Shown here: positions 12,133-34,879 of the stretch, piece by piece
Numbering within the stretch: position 1 is the first letter of the stretch
Layout: each line of letters opens with the position of its first letter
Source of the DNA: Odiellus spinosus
Lineage: Eukaryota; Arthropoda; Arachnida; Opiliones; Phalangiidae
Assembly (NCBI GenBank): GCA_963920705.1
Contig: OY987237.1
Coordinates: forward strand, 13,112,601-13,176,600
Direction: 5' to 3'
DNA: 64,000 bases
Made by a program: the position numbers and the translations under genes
Notes under the pieces: model-generated
The model's input: only the letters and a program-made list of their open reading frames with translations
What the model was told of the DNA's origin: nothing
Databases searched by the model: none

Positions 12133-13950
12133 TTTAAGAACTCCAGAAGAAATGGATGTTTATAGTTAACAGTTTTTTTTTGGATCAAAATTAGCGCCAA
12201 AGGCGATTAAAATTAAAAACTCAGCTGTATAAACTTGAAATGAAATACATTTCAAGATTAATTAATATTCAAGGCAAAATATCTACGTGACTGAAGCAAT
12301 TTTTTAGACCGACAAAGTACCGTTACACGAAGAAGGGGCTAAAAAAATTTTAATTACCCCTACAGGCGAACAAAATACTAAGGGTTCAACTCCTATTTCA
12401 AATATTATCTCCAACATTCGGATAATTACATGTTTTTACAGAACTTAAAAACCCAGATGTCATATATTTTGAATATAATATTTTAATAGTATGAAAAAAC
12501 TAAAAATATTGTCTGTCTGTCGGTCGGGAACGCTGGCTTGTACAAGATTACAAGAAATGTATTTCCCTTATAGGTTTTTCAAGTCAACTTTCTTTAAATT
12601 TCTCTATAAAATGGCCCACCTTTTTTTGGGGGTTTGCAACAGATTTAACACTTTTTAGTGCTTTATGAAAATTGACTAGTTAAGAAAATAGAATTTTAAA
12701 TCTTACAAGGGAATATTTTCAAAGGGTAAAAGGTTTTTAAACTAATTTTCCTGATTTTATCAAATAATTATATTTACTCCGCAACTTAGTCTACTTAGAT
12801 AATTAGCTAAAAATTCAATTAGATCAGGCTTACTTTTAACTAAACATTTTCTAACGCAATGACATTTAAGAAGAAAAAAAAAAAAAACTTAAAATGCAAT
12901 TAACTTCGGGGCGTTTACTTTACATGGACTAAAAAATACAAATATGGTAGGTGTAATTTTCATATCATCCGCTAAAATAACCAGTTTTTGTAAAGTAAAA
13001 AAAAAAAAAATAACTCGAAGGTAAAATTAGCGGGTGGAGATTTTTGAATTTCATGAGCGACAGGGGTCTAAATTTACCAATTACCTTTTGGGGGTAGAAT
13101 ATGCCAAAGATTATAAGCGTGGGTTTTAATTCCCACTTCCAAGTATAGTTTTAATAATCATAATAATAAACATAACAATTAAATTAGACTCTATAGGTGT
13201 GACATATCACGTTTAACACGATGTGGTAACGGGGAAAACAGTTACGCAGCGTTAATAGCTGATATAAAAAGCAGAAATACTATCTAATTACTTTTTACGT
13301 TGCCAAATAATATTCCCTAAACCAAATTAATTTATTATTCGTAGCTCTGTTTCCTCGCAAAAGACAGATAAACAGGAACTGCGGGTTTAGGTGTAGGTGA
13401 TAATTCTTTTACAACAATGTAGAAGCCATATACGGATATATTAAAAACACCACTGGGATGTTAACGAACCTTAATTTGTTTAAATTATAAATTCCCGACT
13501 TAACGTTGATTAAATTTGACGCCTTTTTGATTAAAAAATACATTCTATATGACACGGTACGGGTTTAATGCGTCTTAATTTATAGTTGGACTCAGTTGTT
13601 TCGTAGCAAATCAGGTTTAAAACAATAGATCTACTAAAAGGGGTGCCGTTATTAATTTATACAAGTTAGGCTACATACATAGATTTCAGGGCATTAACAC
13701 CTTGCCCAGACAACATGTCTGCACTCAGCGAATCCCAACTTAGAGTTAGGCTTAATAATTTAATAAATTATATTAATTTTGGGGGAAATTGATTAACGAC
13801 GTTGCTTTGAAGTTAACCGCAAACGCAATCTTAACAACGAATGCATTCAGTTTGTTTACGTAACGATAATGAATAGCGAAAATAATCGCTTACGAGCGTT
13901 CCCCGAAGCGAGCCCAAAGCGTGAAAATTTTAAAAAGTTTTATTATTATA
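12133..13950. other. intergenic or intronic, no exon seen
   Basis: AT-rich. A short motif TTGTCTGTCTGTCGGTCGGG near 12511 recurs near 40640 and 50825 as part of a dispersed repeat. No exon or RNA gene could be supported. If the exon at 14081-14147 continues downward, this stretch is its intron. Confidence 0.4.
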
Positions 13951-14047
13951 GCCGAGGCTTAGCGAAATGTCTAAAAGTCAACGGGTAGAAACCGTAGAAA
14001 TAGAAATTCGATTAATGTTGAATCATAGCTGGACGCTAAGCCTCGGC
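13951..14047. repeat. short inverted repeat
   Basis: GCCGAGGCTTAGCG at the left and CGCTAAGCCTCGGC at the right, separated by about 70 unrelated bases. It resembles the ends of a tiny foldback element; both copies sit next to ATTATA-type flanks. Confidence 0.7.
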
Positions 14048-14080
14048 CATAATATCGTCGTGAAAGGAATTAAGACTCAC

Positions 14081-14147
14081 CCCCTTTGTAGTAGAAGGCT
14101 CCATCGCTGTCACTCGATAAATCCGTCGAAGATTCCGTAGCACTCAT
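14081..14147 (-). CDS. candidate first coding exon, divergent from LSM5
   Basis: An ATG at 14147 opens 22 codons of a Ser/Asp-rich peptide beginning MSATESSTDLSSDSDGAFYY. The donor is consensus (GGGG|GTGAGTC), phase 1. It lies about 615 bases upstream of the LSM5 start on the opposite strand, a typical bidirectional-promoter arrangement. The protein family is not recognised and no second exon was found. Confidence 0.45.
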
Positions 14148-14762
14148 TATATAAATTAATCCTTCTTGTCGCGTTTATCACCGATATTTATCAGGTATTC
14201 CTATCATTTTGAATTGATTCGAACATGACGTGAATCGCGAAAACGTTAGAACGACTTTCCTCCGCATCCAAACGGCGCTAGGCTTCGGTTTTACACAGCC
14301 CGACCGAAAGCGCAAAACACAACACGACCGATTTTTGACTTCCCCCTTTTACAGGACTGCCGGATACCGAGGACTCGAGGAGGATTATGCAAAATCCGTT
14401 ACAGAGTCCCGAGAACTCCTCCGGATGCAAAATTTAAGAGTCCCAAACAGTTGCTATTCATGATACGTGTGGGATAAAGACGGAAGTCCATCTTTTTATT
14501 AGGCGTCTTGTAGTCCGGGACTACCATCATTGATCCGAACCGAAAGTCTCTTTTTGAAAATAAAATACTGAAATATTAGTATTTAGGGTATTTTAAGCCC
14601 ATTCTATTTATATTACAAAATAATTTATATTATTAAACTTAACCCAGTAATAAGAATAATTTAAAAATAAAAATATTAAATAATCCTAGTTCCTAAAACC
14701 TTTAAAAGGGAAAAGTACGAAGTCCGCGTAGTTAATTGGTCTTTGTTGCCTTAATAATCAAG

Positions 14763-15548
14763 ATGGCGGGTACCAGCGTTCCAAATCCTTCAACTTTGCT
14801 TCCATTAGGTAATTAATTTAAACATAATATTAACACTTAAGGATAGATTTGTTACTTACCTTAAATTTGGATCAATACTAAGTTAAAATCTAGCTCTTAA
14901 TTTGAATTATTTAATTGTAAATTAAAGAAATAAGAACGCGTTAAAAATGCAGTAACCGCTCGTCTAGTTGCCAAGGGCCGAGCCGCCAATTGAAAGCCAG
15001 TTTGACGGAAAACTTACCGTCATCTAGTGGGAATATTTTGAACTAAACTCTTGGCGCGCTTTTTAAGTTTTATATTTACAGAAAATATTGTTTTTTATCA
15101 ATTTTTTAGAACTAATCGATACTTGTATCGGTTCGAGGATTCACATTATTATGAAAAATGATAAAGAAGTTGTTGGTACTTTATTAGGTTTCGATGACTT
15201 TGTCAGTATCCTTTTTTTTTTTAATCAAATTTTAGATTAGGCTTAAGTCTCACGATTATGTTATTGTCTTTAATCTAAATTTAAAGATATGGTATTAGAA
15301 GACGTTACTGAATAGTAAGTTACCTTGCTAAATAAATATATTCGAGTACATGATGGTCGAGACTAATTTCATTGATCGTTTTTGCAGCGAAAGTACGCCG
15401 GAGGGCAGACGAGTCACCAGGCTGGATCAAATCCTGTTGAATGGAAACAATATTACCATGGTAAGTTAGGCCTAATGAAATATTTAGTGCTTTATCTAAA
15501 ATTTAAATTTTACAGATGGTACCTGGAGGAGAAATGCCAGATACTTAA
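14763..15548 (+). CDS. LSM5: U6 snRNA-associated Sm-like protein LSm5, complete
   Basis: Five exons: 14763-14808, 15110-15205, 15287-15314, 15388-15460, 15516-15548. All junctions are GT...AG and phases agree, giving 91 residues, the usual LSm5 length. The N-terminus ([20 protein letters not shown]), the Sm1 region ([20 protein letters not shown] then FDDFVNMVLEDV) and the Sm2 region ([19 protein letters not shown]) align almost residue for residue with known LSm5. In the family it is a subunit of the LSm1-7 (cytoplasmic mRNA decay) and LSm2-8 (nuclear U6 snRNA) rings. Exon 3 is only 28 bases. The start lies in a simple 5' context with no upstream acceptor. AATAAA follows 75 bases after the stop. 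The gene is convergent with the FLVCR gene and may share a promoter region with the exon at 14147 (-). Confidence 0.97.
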
Positions 15549-15622
15549 AAATAAACTTAAGATTCATTCCAAATCGTTCATTTGTGTACCATAATATTTG
15601 ATTGAATCAATCATATTACCAA

Positions 15623-15628
15623 AATAAA
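15623..15628 (+). promoter_or_regulatory. LSM5 polyadenylation signal
   Basis: Canonical AATAAA 75 bases after the LSM5 stop codon. Confidence 0.7.
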
Positions 15629-17268
15629 CTCATTAAACATGACACAATTGAGGGTGGTCATTCCTTGTTAAGCCTACTTTAAATCCACATTGTTTAATAA
15701 GCATTTAAGAGCTTGAATTAACTAACTTTCATGCATCATTCATTCTACAACGATTGATCTGTAGTATATGTGTAGACTAGATTTAAACATTACTAAGCCT
15801 AACTTAAGCCTAACTGTTAAGATAGAATCAAATGCAAATCAGAATTCATATTTCTCTAGTCTTGGTAGTAATTTGCTTCCAGATGGTGCTACTGTTTTCA
15901 AAAATCGTTAGTAAATTTACTTGTCACGAATTTGAAATGAACTTTTGGTATTCTTAGGGAAAAATAAGGAGCTTTGTTGAAGAGATAATGAAGTAGATAT
16001 AATAATTCGTATTTAAAACTGCCACGTTATTCTAAAGGGATTAAGCGTCCTATTTTGAATTAGTAAATAGTAAAAATTCAATCAAAAGTCTTAATCTTTG
16101 ATCAGTTATAACTAATCTATTTTAAGCTTATGTCATACGTTTAATATCATTCAATATGAACTGTATTAAGCCTATTCTTAAAACTACTTTATTTTAACTT
16201 ACGCAACATTTGAATATTTATTTCGTACAATTTTATAACTATTAATATTATTAATATTATTTACAAAGACGCGATGAACTTAGATTTGTGACAATTCTTA
16301 ATTACGGACTAGGAAAAAAGCTCAAAAAAATTCATTTCATTGAATCGTAACGATTAAAAGTACGCTAATTTACAAAAATAAGTGTTATAAGTACTCCGTT
16401 TGTTTTAGTCATTGTAGAGAGCAAAAAATATCGTTTTTAAATTATTCCTAAAGGAGATTAGTAAATTTAAATATAATTGGAAGATCTATATTCAACTTTT
16501 AACGCTTTATATCTAAAATAAAACACGACGAGTTCAATTTAAAAACTAGATATACGGCCTTCTTTCGTGATAATTTTCTTTTGAGCAAAATATACAACAG
16601 TTTAGAATTTTATCTACAATATAGTATTTTTTTTTCTTATTATTTTGGCAGATTTCGTTAGAAAAATTAATTTATTATTATTATTACTAAACATTTTTGG
16701 CAATAATTTTTGTTTTCTTAGGTTTTCTGAGCAAAACTTTTTACCACGATTTATTGGTCACACGTTGAACACGATTTAAACAACGAGAATTTTAAGATAT
16801 TACTTGAACACCGAGACTCAGAAACAATGTTTGTTCGTATGTAGATGGGAGAAAAAAGAATCCCCATGACCTTCGTGACTTTTAACCCCAAAGTTTAATA
16901 AAGTTCAAGTTCAATACGGGCTAAATTTGATTAAATTACCCTTGAAAAACCCACTTAATTTATTCTGAAGACAAATTACGGTAACTATATAGTAATTATT
17001 ATGGTAATTAGTATTTAGATGAATGTTTAATACTGGGGGAGGGGCGATATTGGAAGAATTACGTGACGTCAGAATATTTTGAAAAATGTTTTTTAGGTAG
17101 ATTTTTTTTAAGAAACCCCGGATGAAAAAGGTTAAAAATTTAATTAACATTAACTATAATAAATAAACTAAAAAATTATCTAGTGTCTAAAACGAACGTT
17201 TTGTTAAAAAGTTCGATCGTTTTATATTTTAACTTAATTAGGCCCGAATTAGGCTAAACCGTTAAGCC
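15629..17268. other. 3' intergenic between LSM5 and FLVCR gene
   Basis: AT-rich with no exon seen. It carries several scattered copies of the words TTAAGCCTA and TTAGGCCTAA. A minus-strand AATAAA (16959-16964) is a candidate polyadenylation signal for the transporter gene, about 300 bases after its stop. Confidence 0.5.
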
Positions 17269-27630
<10,362 letters not shown>

Positions 27631-28011
27631 ATTTAAAAATTATTTAGAATATCAGAATTTCCCAAAAATTATGTTTTAAAATTCCCACTAGCACTTTGTA
27701 GATAACTATGACGTATTTCCGACAGTGATATTGATGAAAAATTAACCCACATTTAAAAACAAATTCATTTTCAATTTATTTCTGAAATTATGTTTAAAAT
27801 TTCGATTGAAATTTTGAATATCGCTTTATGGTGGTTCTACAAATTGTATCGCGGAGCCCATTCTACTAAACAGGCGCTTACATCGCGACTTGGATGAAAA
27901 ATGCAAAGATTTAAAATAATTATAATCGAATCGAAGCAAAAACTCGATGTTTTACCGAACTGAGCTTTGGGAAACCCTGATTTTAAGAAAACTGCTATTA
28001 GTATGGATTAC

Positions 28012-28241
28012 CGGTTTTATCGAAGTCATTGTCCGGTTTCAAGGTGGCGGAAATACTCTTGACTTCCGGTTTTTGACGCGTCGGAGTCAAATATTCCGTT
28101 TCCGTTATATTGTAATCCATGACTTTCAAAGGGTAACCGTTTTCCTTAGACTCAGCGTCGGTGAATGTTTTTTGTCCGCCACCATTTACGCTTCCCAATG
28201 AACTAACTCCAGAATTCTCCAGTTTGCGAACGTCGAGAATG
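28012..28241 (-). CDS. candidate alternative 5' exon of FLVCR gene
   Basis: A T-rich acceptor (TTTTCTTTTTCGATGTTTTAAG) is followed by an open frame of 76 codons (including VMDYNITETEYLTPTRQKPE) to a donor ACCG|GTAATC in phase 1. The large FLVCR exon contains an internal acceptor (TGTCCCGCAG, exon resuming at 27527) in the matching phase, so splicing would give ...DKT-VYKGAETDVTTP in frame and replace the 34 residues upstream of VYKG. The exon has no clear ATG and needs an upstream exon ending in phase 2, which was not found. Alternatively it belongs to another transcript. Confidence 0.5.
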
Positions 28242-28881
28242 CTTAAAACATCGAAAAAGAAAAATTAACAAGACAGACAAGATAGTTTATACTCCCTAGG
28301 TTAAAATTTCAAGGTTATTAAAAATCAGGTTTTTTTTGGCAAGTGGGAGAGCCGCTCTGAAGATGACGTTAACCTTAAGCCTTTTCGAATAGTCTTACAT
28401 TAGTACGAGTCAGTTTTCTCACTATTTAACTAAATTTAAAGACAATTTAAAAATTAACTCCGATAATTGAGAATTTTCTTCGGAATTATAAAAAATTTCA
28501 ATCATCAATAAATTCTAAAAAAATGTACTAAGCCTAACTAGGCTCAGCGAATTTCATAGCAATTTAATGGGTAATAGACGATTCGCGCGCTTTTTAGCGT
28601 AGTCATGGCAACGTTCGCCGGTTCGCGCCAAAACCGCGCGCGCTTCAAACTTTTACTTTCAAATAACGGATTAGGCCCGAAATAGGCTTAGTGTAAAATG
28701 AAAGTTTAAATAGAATAGCTAGGCTACATCGTCCAAAATAGTAGTGTCAAGACACATCAAGAAATGGTCCTGTCTATTCTATTAGACCTACTGATAAAAA
28801 AAGGGGTTCAAGTAGTATTTTTGGTAAATTCTTAAGCAGACGTAACTGCGCTTCATGATTGGATATTTCTCACCATCTTAC

Positions 28882-28915
28882 CTTTCCAGATCTCGTTAAT
28901 ATACTTCAAAACCAT
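28882..28915 (-). CDS. candidate alternative first exon of FLVCR gene
   Basis: ATG at 28915 followed by 11 codons (MVLKYINEIWK) and a strong donor AAAG|GTAAGA in phase 1. It could splice in frame to the internal acceptor at 27527. It cannot join the 28241 exon in frame. It lies just upstream of a CG-rich stretch (28560-28660). The peptide is too short for any family assignment. Confidence 0.35.
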
Positions 28916-28919
28916 TTTA

Positions 28920-30713
28920 TTTTAAAAAAGGCTTTAAGAAGTAGAAACCCCTTTTTACTATCTAGGTATTTCTTGTATTAAAATGGGTTATAACATCGGA
29001 TCGCCAAAATTATTTCAAAAATGGCCCGAAGCTTAAAGAACAGGAAAAAAATACCTAGCTCTAAATCATTAACTAATATTTTCCATCTTTTTATTTTTTT
29101 TAACCAAACTCGTCTCATGCACGTCGAAACACCTTGAACTTTCTCCCAATAATTTAGAAACCATACATCTACCGAGAAAACAAAAGAGCAGGACCTTTTG
29201 CCATTCATTAAAGATATGGTAATTAAACCAGTTAATTACACGGCGTAATTAATTCCGCGTCTACAATAGCTCTTAGGGTAATCAACCCAAAACGATTAAA
29301 ATGTCAAATTAATTTCAAACCTAATTACTTTCTTCAGGATCTTAAAACTAATAGTTAAGGATGTAAAATAAAAATAACTATCTTGAAAAGGCTTGAAATA
29401 ACCGTTATAAAAAAATTGTACAAATACTCATTACCAATAAATAAATATAAATAAATTGAAATCAGTTTATCATATGAACAAAACGCCATATCAGGGCTCC
29501 AACCATAAAACGAAAAAAAGAGTTTTTTCAGGTTAGTAACCAAAAGTTTTTTAAAATAGGGGCCATAGGAACCAATTTAAGAAGAAATGAGATCTTTATA
29601 TGAACTTTAACTTTCACAAAATTACTTTTAAATTAGCCTTTTTTTGGCAAAAACATTTTATCCCAAATCTGACTTTAATTTATCACATTTTTCTATGATA
29701 ATTCTATCTCACTTAATCAGTTCTGCGAAATAGGAAATAATATCAGTTTTAATCTTTTATTGTCATAAAGTTTGGGTTCAATATCATAGGCCTACGGTAC
29801 TTTTACCCAAATTTACTAGAAATAAGGTGATTTAGGGACCAAAAATTCATATTTTATGGTCGTTTATGGACCAACAATCCCTATTTTGTGGTGGTTTAGG
29901 GACCTCAAAAAAATAATAAAAATTAGGGGTTTTAAGTATTTTAGGGACCTGCCACATTCAAAATTCTATACGCGTTAGAAAGATAATTTTCATACGAAAT
30001 GTAGCACATTATAGATTAAGTACTTTCACGAAAAAGACCGTGCGAAAGCGACCACAGTGATGACGTAGTATTGCAAAAAAAAATTATTTAGAAAATTTAT
30101 TTTGAAATATGCATTTTTAATGTTGCCGTAATTTTGTTCTATGACATATGTATTTTGAATCGTTTTTTAACGATCTTTCCGAAAATGCTACTCAAATTCC
30201 ATTTAGAGTGACAAGCCCACTTTTACAATCTTGTAATATTTAAAGCACTCATGAAAAATTTGCAATATTGGAATTAAAAAATTCAAATATGATTGATTCT
30301 TCCAGGGTAGGTTGAAACTGAGTACAAGGATCTAATACGTTTTGATACCTTGCAATCAAACATAAATTATTCTAAAGTCTAAATAATTCCCAATAAAATT
30401 AATACTAATTAAACAATTAGTTTGTTATAAATTAAAGTACAAAGATCGAATTTTAATTTTGAAAAACTCACCATTTTTATTGGTATTAGATTCTTCACGC
30501 TTAACATTTACACGCTAATTAAAATATAAATTAATAATCGCGCAAAAATAAAGCTGAAAAAGCTAAAATGGCATGACCCAATATTTCGCGACCGCCAGCA
30601 ACGAGCATCTAAAATCACTTTGATAATTGACTCATCCCACGATGATAACAATTATTATCCCGTGGAAAAATTATATCAATTTAAAAACTATCCCATCTTC
30701 CTTCCCACCCCAA
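28920..30713. other. intergenic, no gene seen
   Basis: AT-rich with several ORFs of 60-76 residues that show no family similarity. It includes a phrase-like repeat (TTTAGGGACC) at 29830-29950 and a family G copy at about 29990-30200. Confidence 0.45.
29990..30200 (+). repeat. family G repeat copy
   Basis: AAGTACTTTCACGAAAAAGA and CGTGCGAAAGCGACC at the left, TTCTATGACATATGTATTTT and AACGATCTTTCCGAAAATGC at the right. The internal part is shorter than in the copies at 43840 and 58990. Confidence 0.7.
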
Positions 30714-31028
30714 TTAAAGGGAAATTCTCACGAAAAACGTTTTGACGTTTTAATCGATTCCTTATTGTTTAAAAAGGCCTAAACCAACAATAAACAAAAT
30801 TGCAAACAAATATTAAACTAGAAATAAATTTAAAACTCGCCATCAAAAGAGGCTTAGCTGGATTCACGGAGATCACCTGAACTCTCCATATAAAGACTAG
30901 CGACCAATGACATCGATCGATGGATGTTATATGGGGAATGCATGATGTCCAGCTAAGCCTATTTTAATCGTAAGTTTTAAATTTATTTCTATTTTAAAGG
31001 ATTTGGAATCGATAAAAAAAAAATCACT
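30714..31028 (+). mobile_element. family A variant MITE, right end lost
   Basis: TTAA then AGGGAAATTCTC. Shorter core with a TAAAGACTAGCGACCAATGA centre, like the copy at 36977. The right arm stops at AATCACTAA and abuts a family C element. Confidence 0.8.
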
Positions 31029-31345
31029 AAAGCTGCGTTCATGCTAGGCCTTTATTTTAAACCATTTGAAAACGCTGGAGTCGTGTGAACAGGAAATCGT
31101 TTTATTTAAGCTATCGTCATATAGAATTTCTTAATCGATTTGAAACGGTAAAATCAAACCGATATTAAAATCGCCAGGAATCGTTTTAAGCGTCACGTGT
31201 TCACGCGTTATATTTAATAAATCGATTTATTGTAGCTTCATCTATCGGTTGTTAAAATCAAATCGGTATGAAACTGGTTCCCGAAGCAGTTTAGAGAAAT
31301 CGAATCAAATCGACAAGAGAAAAGACAGCTCGCTGTTCACACGAC
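31028..31345 (-). mobile_element. family C MITE
   Basis: Begins GCTGCGTTCATGCTAGGCC, then carries AAACCGATATTAAAATCGCC and GGTATGAAACTGGTTCCCG. It ends near GTTCACACGACTCTAGC. Rearranged internally relative to other copies. Confidence 0.75.
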
Positions 31346-31389
31346 TCTAGCAAGGAGCCCAGTGCTCCTATAATTCCTATAAAATCCTA

Positions 31390-32480
31390 TATTTTCAAAA
31401 CCGAGCGTTTCAACCATATCCTGTATTTCTTTTTTTGCTTAAAATATATCCGTGGTCAAATAATTATTCAAATCTTACCTCATTTTGCTTAATTCTGTTC
31501 AGAAGTCTTTTAGAAAATAAAACGCGTTTGTTTTACCGATAACTATTTAAAGCTTTGTTTCGACTATACTAATCAGTTTAATGATTAATTAAGCGTCGAT
31601 AGAATTCCGCCTTGTAATCAATTTAATAAATAGACTTCCTGGTTTAAGAGTAAAAACAAGCCTAACTGAATAATTATCACCGGTTGACACGACTTGACAT
31701 TTCAAACAAAACCGATAAAATGATGTTCCTTATTAAACATAAATAAAAAATCAGATAAATACACCTTATAAAGGGGAGGGGGAATAAAAATAGACGACTT
31801 CCACTACACCTTTTTACGGCTATGGAGTGATAAAACTAGGAGACGAACGATTAGACTTCATAAAAAATTTATATTTACGAATAATCAGTGATATATTGGT
31901 CAGAAAATATTTCTAGCCAAAAGTGCATTTAATTATTCATCTTAAAATGTTAATTATATATAAAAAAACTCATGCCATGAATAAATTAGTCCAAAAATAA
32001 TAATAATAAAAAACTTTTTATCCCACCTCTTAAATCTCGGATTTAAAACTTGAGGCTTAGTTGAGGATTAACTCAACGAGACGTTTAATTTCTTTTAGGA
32101 TTCGAATAAAAAAAAAAAAAAACACGTTTTGTAGATAAAAAAAGACGCGAAAACTTTCCCAGCTGGTGTTCTAATCTAGAAAAACCTTAATTTTGAAAAT
32201 GAATTTTTTCGAAAAACGTAGAAAAACTCACGATATTTTTTTATAACTATAAATAGATCAACAAATCTCTCTGCTTAAGCTCCAATGAAGTAAAAGTGGG
32301 AAAATTAAAGAGTCATTTCTATTTTTTTAAATTTGATTAGCTAGATCTACGCCTAAGGGGTGGGTCCATCCCCAACGATAACGGACCGTGAAATTACGTC
32401 TTTGGCAAGTGACATAACCTTGATTCGAGCCCCAAATCTCCGTCAAAAAACTCGAAATTTAAAGAGGTAATGAAATCAAA
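31390..32480. other. intergenic, no gene seen
   Basis: AT-rich single-copy-looking sequence without exons. CCTATAATTCCTATAAAATC near 31370-31400 resembles the body of the hAT-like element at 60025. Confidence 0.45.
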
Positions 32481-32494
32481 TACATGACTTAAAC

Positions 32495-32831
32495 CAGAAG
32501 CGGATGAAACCCTCCTTTGAAGTCTACTACTCTAATGTTCCATATAGCGCTCCTCTCTGTATGGGTAAAATTCCCAATTTTACGAGATCGGAGGGGTCCT
32601 ACTTCATACCCCCTGTCTACTGAAAATTGGAAATTCTCTCTCTCCACAAACGACGACGTTTTTTTGACGAACTCCAAGGCTGCTAGAGATATTCGCTCGA
32701 CGAACTCCCGCTCCGAAAATATCTACCGTTAGGAGGCGTACGAATCGCGCTTTTTGAAACTAACCCATACAGAGAGGGGTAGACAAGACCCGGGAGTAAT
32801 AGACTTCAAAGGAGGGTTTCATCGGCTTCTG
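32495..32831 (+). mobile_element. family B MITE, complete
   Basis: 337 bp with the exact 7-bp duplication CTTAAAC (32488-32494 and 32832-32838). Confidence 0.94.
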
Positions 32832-33255
32832 CTTAAACTTAAAACTGTTTCCCTTCATATAAGAAGAGTGAACCAGCGAGCGTGGTTTTTCGGAATTCAC
32901 TAGACCTACGATTGCCCCCCCCCCCTCCACCCTTTACTGTGCCTTTAAATGGGCCTGACCCTAAAAGAAATAGGGTGTTGGAGTCCACAAAATATTATAA
33001 AATAATTTGGAAACAAAAAAAAAAAGGTCTGAACTGAAAATTCGGTAGCGGAAAATTTTCCAGAAAAATATGCCTCGGTCATTTTCCCAGTTTCCCTTTA
33101 AGTAAGGTGCTTTATCGAAATTAGCTATAAATCCCCCTTTTTTTTTTTACCAAAAAAATTTGGGTTTTAAAGCTTAGGAGATGCGTTATTTTCCGAACAG
33201 AAGAGCTTGATCCCAAAAATAACCTCGTCCCTCAAATTCTCATATTTTGGGGGAT

Positions 33256-33488
33256 TATAGACTTTTTGCCGCGCCTTATGAAGGAGGCTGCCATTTTACC
33301 CGTTCCCCTTAGTTTCGACCCCCAATCCGCCATTTTGGTCACCCAGAAACGAGGTGGTAGTGGCTCTGTCTCCCAAAAAACAACGATCACCTCGTTTCTG
33401 GGTTATCAAAATGGCGGATTAGGGGGCGAAACTAAGGGGAACGGGCAAAATGGTAGCCCCCTTCATAAGGCGCGACAAAAGGTCTATA
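33256..33488. mobile_element. mariner-like foldback element
   Basis: Near-perfect inverted repeat of about 90 bases per arm (TGCCGCGCCTTATGAAGG ... CCTTCATAAGGCGCGACA; CCGTTCCCCTTAGTTTCG ... CGAAACTAAGGGGAACGG). Ends TATAGAC and GTCTATA are consistent with a TA target duplication. The 76-residue ORF across it is a shadow. Confidence 0.85.
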
Positions 33489-33785
33489 CTACATAGTACA
33501 TAAGGCCAATGAGATACGCCAAATAGATCCCAGCACCAGTTATTATTTATAGATGTCATGGACTAAAAAAAAACTTAAAAAAAAAAAATAATAATTTTTC
33601 TTTAAAACTTTGCGGGATTTGCTGAACAAACAATTTTTTCTAACCGATTTTGTTACCATCACTACGTTTGGTGCCAAAATCGGTAGCTCCCTAGCTACTT
33701 TTGACGCGGTTATGCCAAATTTTTTGAAGGAAAAATTATATAAATATGTATTTTAAGACAATTTAATGTTTGAATCATTATTAGG

Positions 33786-33845
33786 TAAAGGGAGAATGCA
33801 ACCTAATAACGAGTGATTTTTTTTATCGATAATTTATCGATTAAA
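33786..33845 (+). mobile_element. family A MITE, left tip only
   Basis: TAAAGGGAGAATGCAACC and about 50 following bases of the left arm, ending where a C2 element begins. Confidence 0.75.
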
Positions 33846-34032
33846 TAAGCCGCGTTCACACTAGAGACTTTGAAACCGTTTTTAACCGTTATGTAAAGGT
33901 CAAAATTGAAAAAATTTTGGGTCAAATTTAGGGAGCTATAGTCCAAAAATAGAATTATTAGCTTGAAAAATCGATTTGAATATCCGAAACGGTTTCAAAA
34001 CGGTTCCAAAGTGTCTAATGTGAACGTAGCTA
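33846..34032. mobile_element. C2 MITE
   Basis: Inverted ends GCCGCGTTCACACTAGAGAC and TGTCTAATGTGAACGTAGC with GAAACCGTTTTTAACCG and GAAACGGTTTCAAAACGG inside; about 185 bp. Same type as the copy at 4047. Confidence 0.85.
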
Positions 34033-34429
34033 TAGTCCCAATGAATGGCACGGGCGCGTTTATTGTTTCACCCCCATTATAGGGATCTCCTCTGTTCCGG
34101 TTGTCTCTCATTGGCTGAGGCCACTGCTTACCTCTAATTGACGTCATAACCGGAAATAAAAGGATCACCTTTCGCTCGTGCCATTTTAAATCGCACCTTC
34201 TATTCATTTGATATATTTTCTCTGGCTGACACATCAATGCGAAGAAATAGTTGCTATCGTAAAAGAGGAGGAGCTTACTAAGGGAGTATTGTCGTCGACG
34301 TCATCAGCTACGTCATAGCTTGTAAAGCTCATGAGGACCGAGCATTTCTTAAGCTTATTTTTTTAATATCCGTGTCAGTTCTCAAGGTCGGGTCTCTCCC
34401 GAGTGACGTCTGAGCCCTCGGACCACTAG

Positions 34430-34556
34430 CATTTTAAGAAAACGGAAATAACTGCCCTGCATAGCCTTAACGCCACGTGATTTCGTGACGTAGTTAGCAA
34501 CATTCGAACAAGATGTCGCATCCACAACTTCTTTTATAATATCAACTATTCAGGAT
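34430..34556 (+). repeat. family I repeat
   Basis: About 125 bases (AAATAACTGCCCTGCATAGC, CCACGTGATTTCGTGACGTA, TTATAATATCAACTATT) recur at 56983-57095 in an intron of the CNPase gene. Ends and class unknown. Confidence 0.8.
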
Positions 34557-34879
34557 CTCAGTGAATAAACTTTTCAAAGGCCTGCAGGTTTGGGTTCTGT
34601 CTGAAAATTTGCCAAGCTATGTAAAATTCATTTTAAATTTAGCTTCGTATCCTGATTAGCGGTTAAACTCAAAAATTAATATTTAAAAGAAAAATAGCGT
34701 TACACCCTCTTTTTGACAGGAAAGTCCATCATCCTGTCGTCTGACACGAAGTTAGTAACTAATTGCTTGTCGCCATAAATTAATGGATTCCATCAAAGCT
34801 AACGCGTCATGGAACGCTACAAGTTAATTATTTGATTCTCGAATAAAAATGAATGCTGTTAGAGATTTTTCAATAGTTC

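Noticed and set aside
14230..14463. 77-residue plus-strand ORF between LSM5 and the divergent exon
   Set aside because: No splice sites, no recognised similarity, and it lies in the presumed shared promoter region.
33995..34237. 80-residue minus-strand ORF
   Set aside because: It overlaps the C2 element and its flank; no start context, splice structure or similarity supports it.
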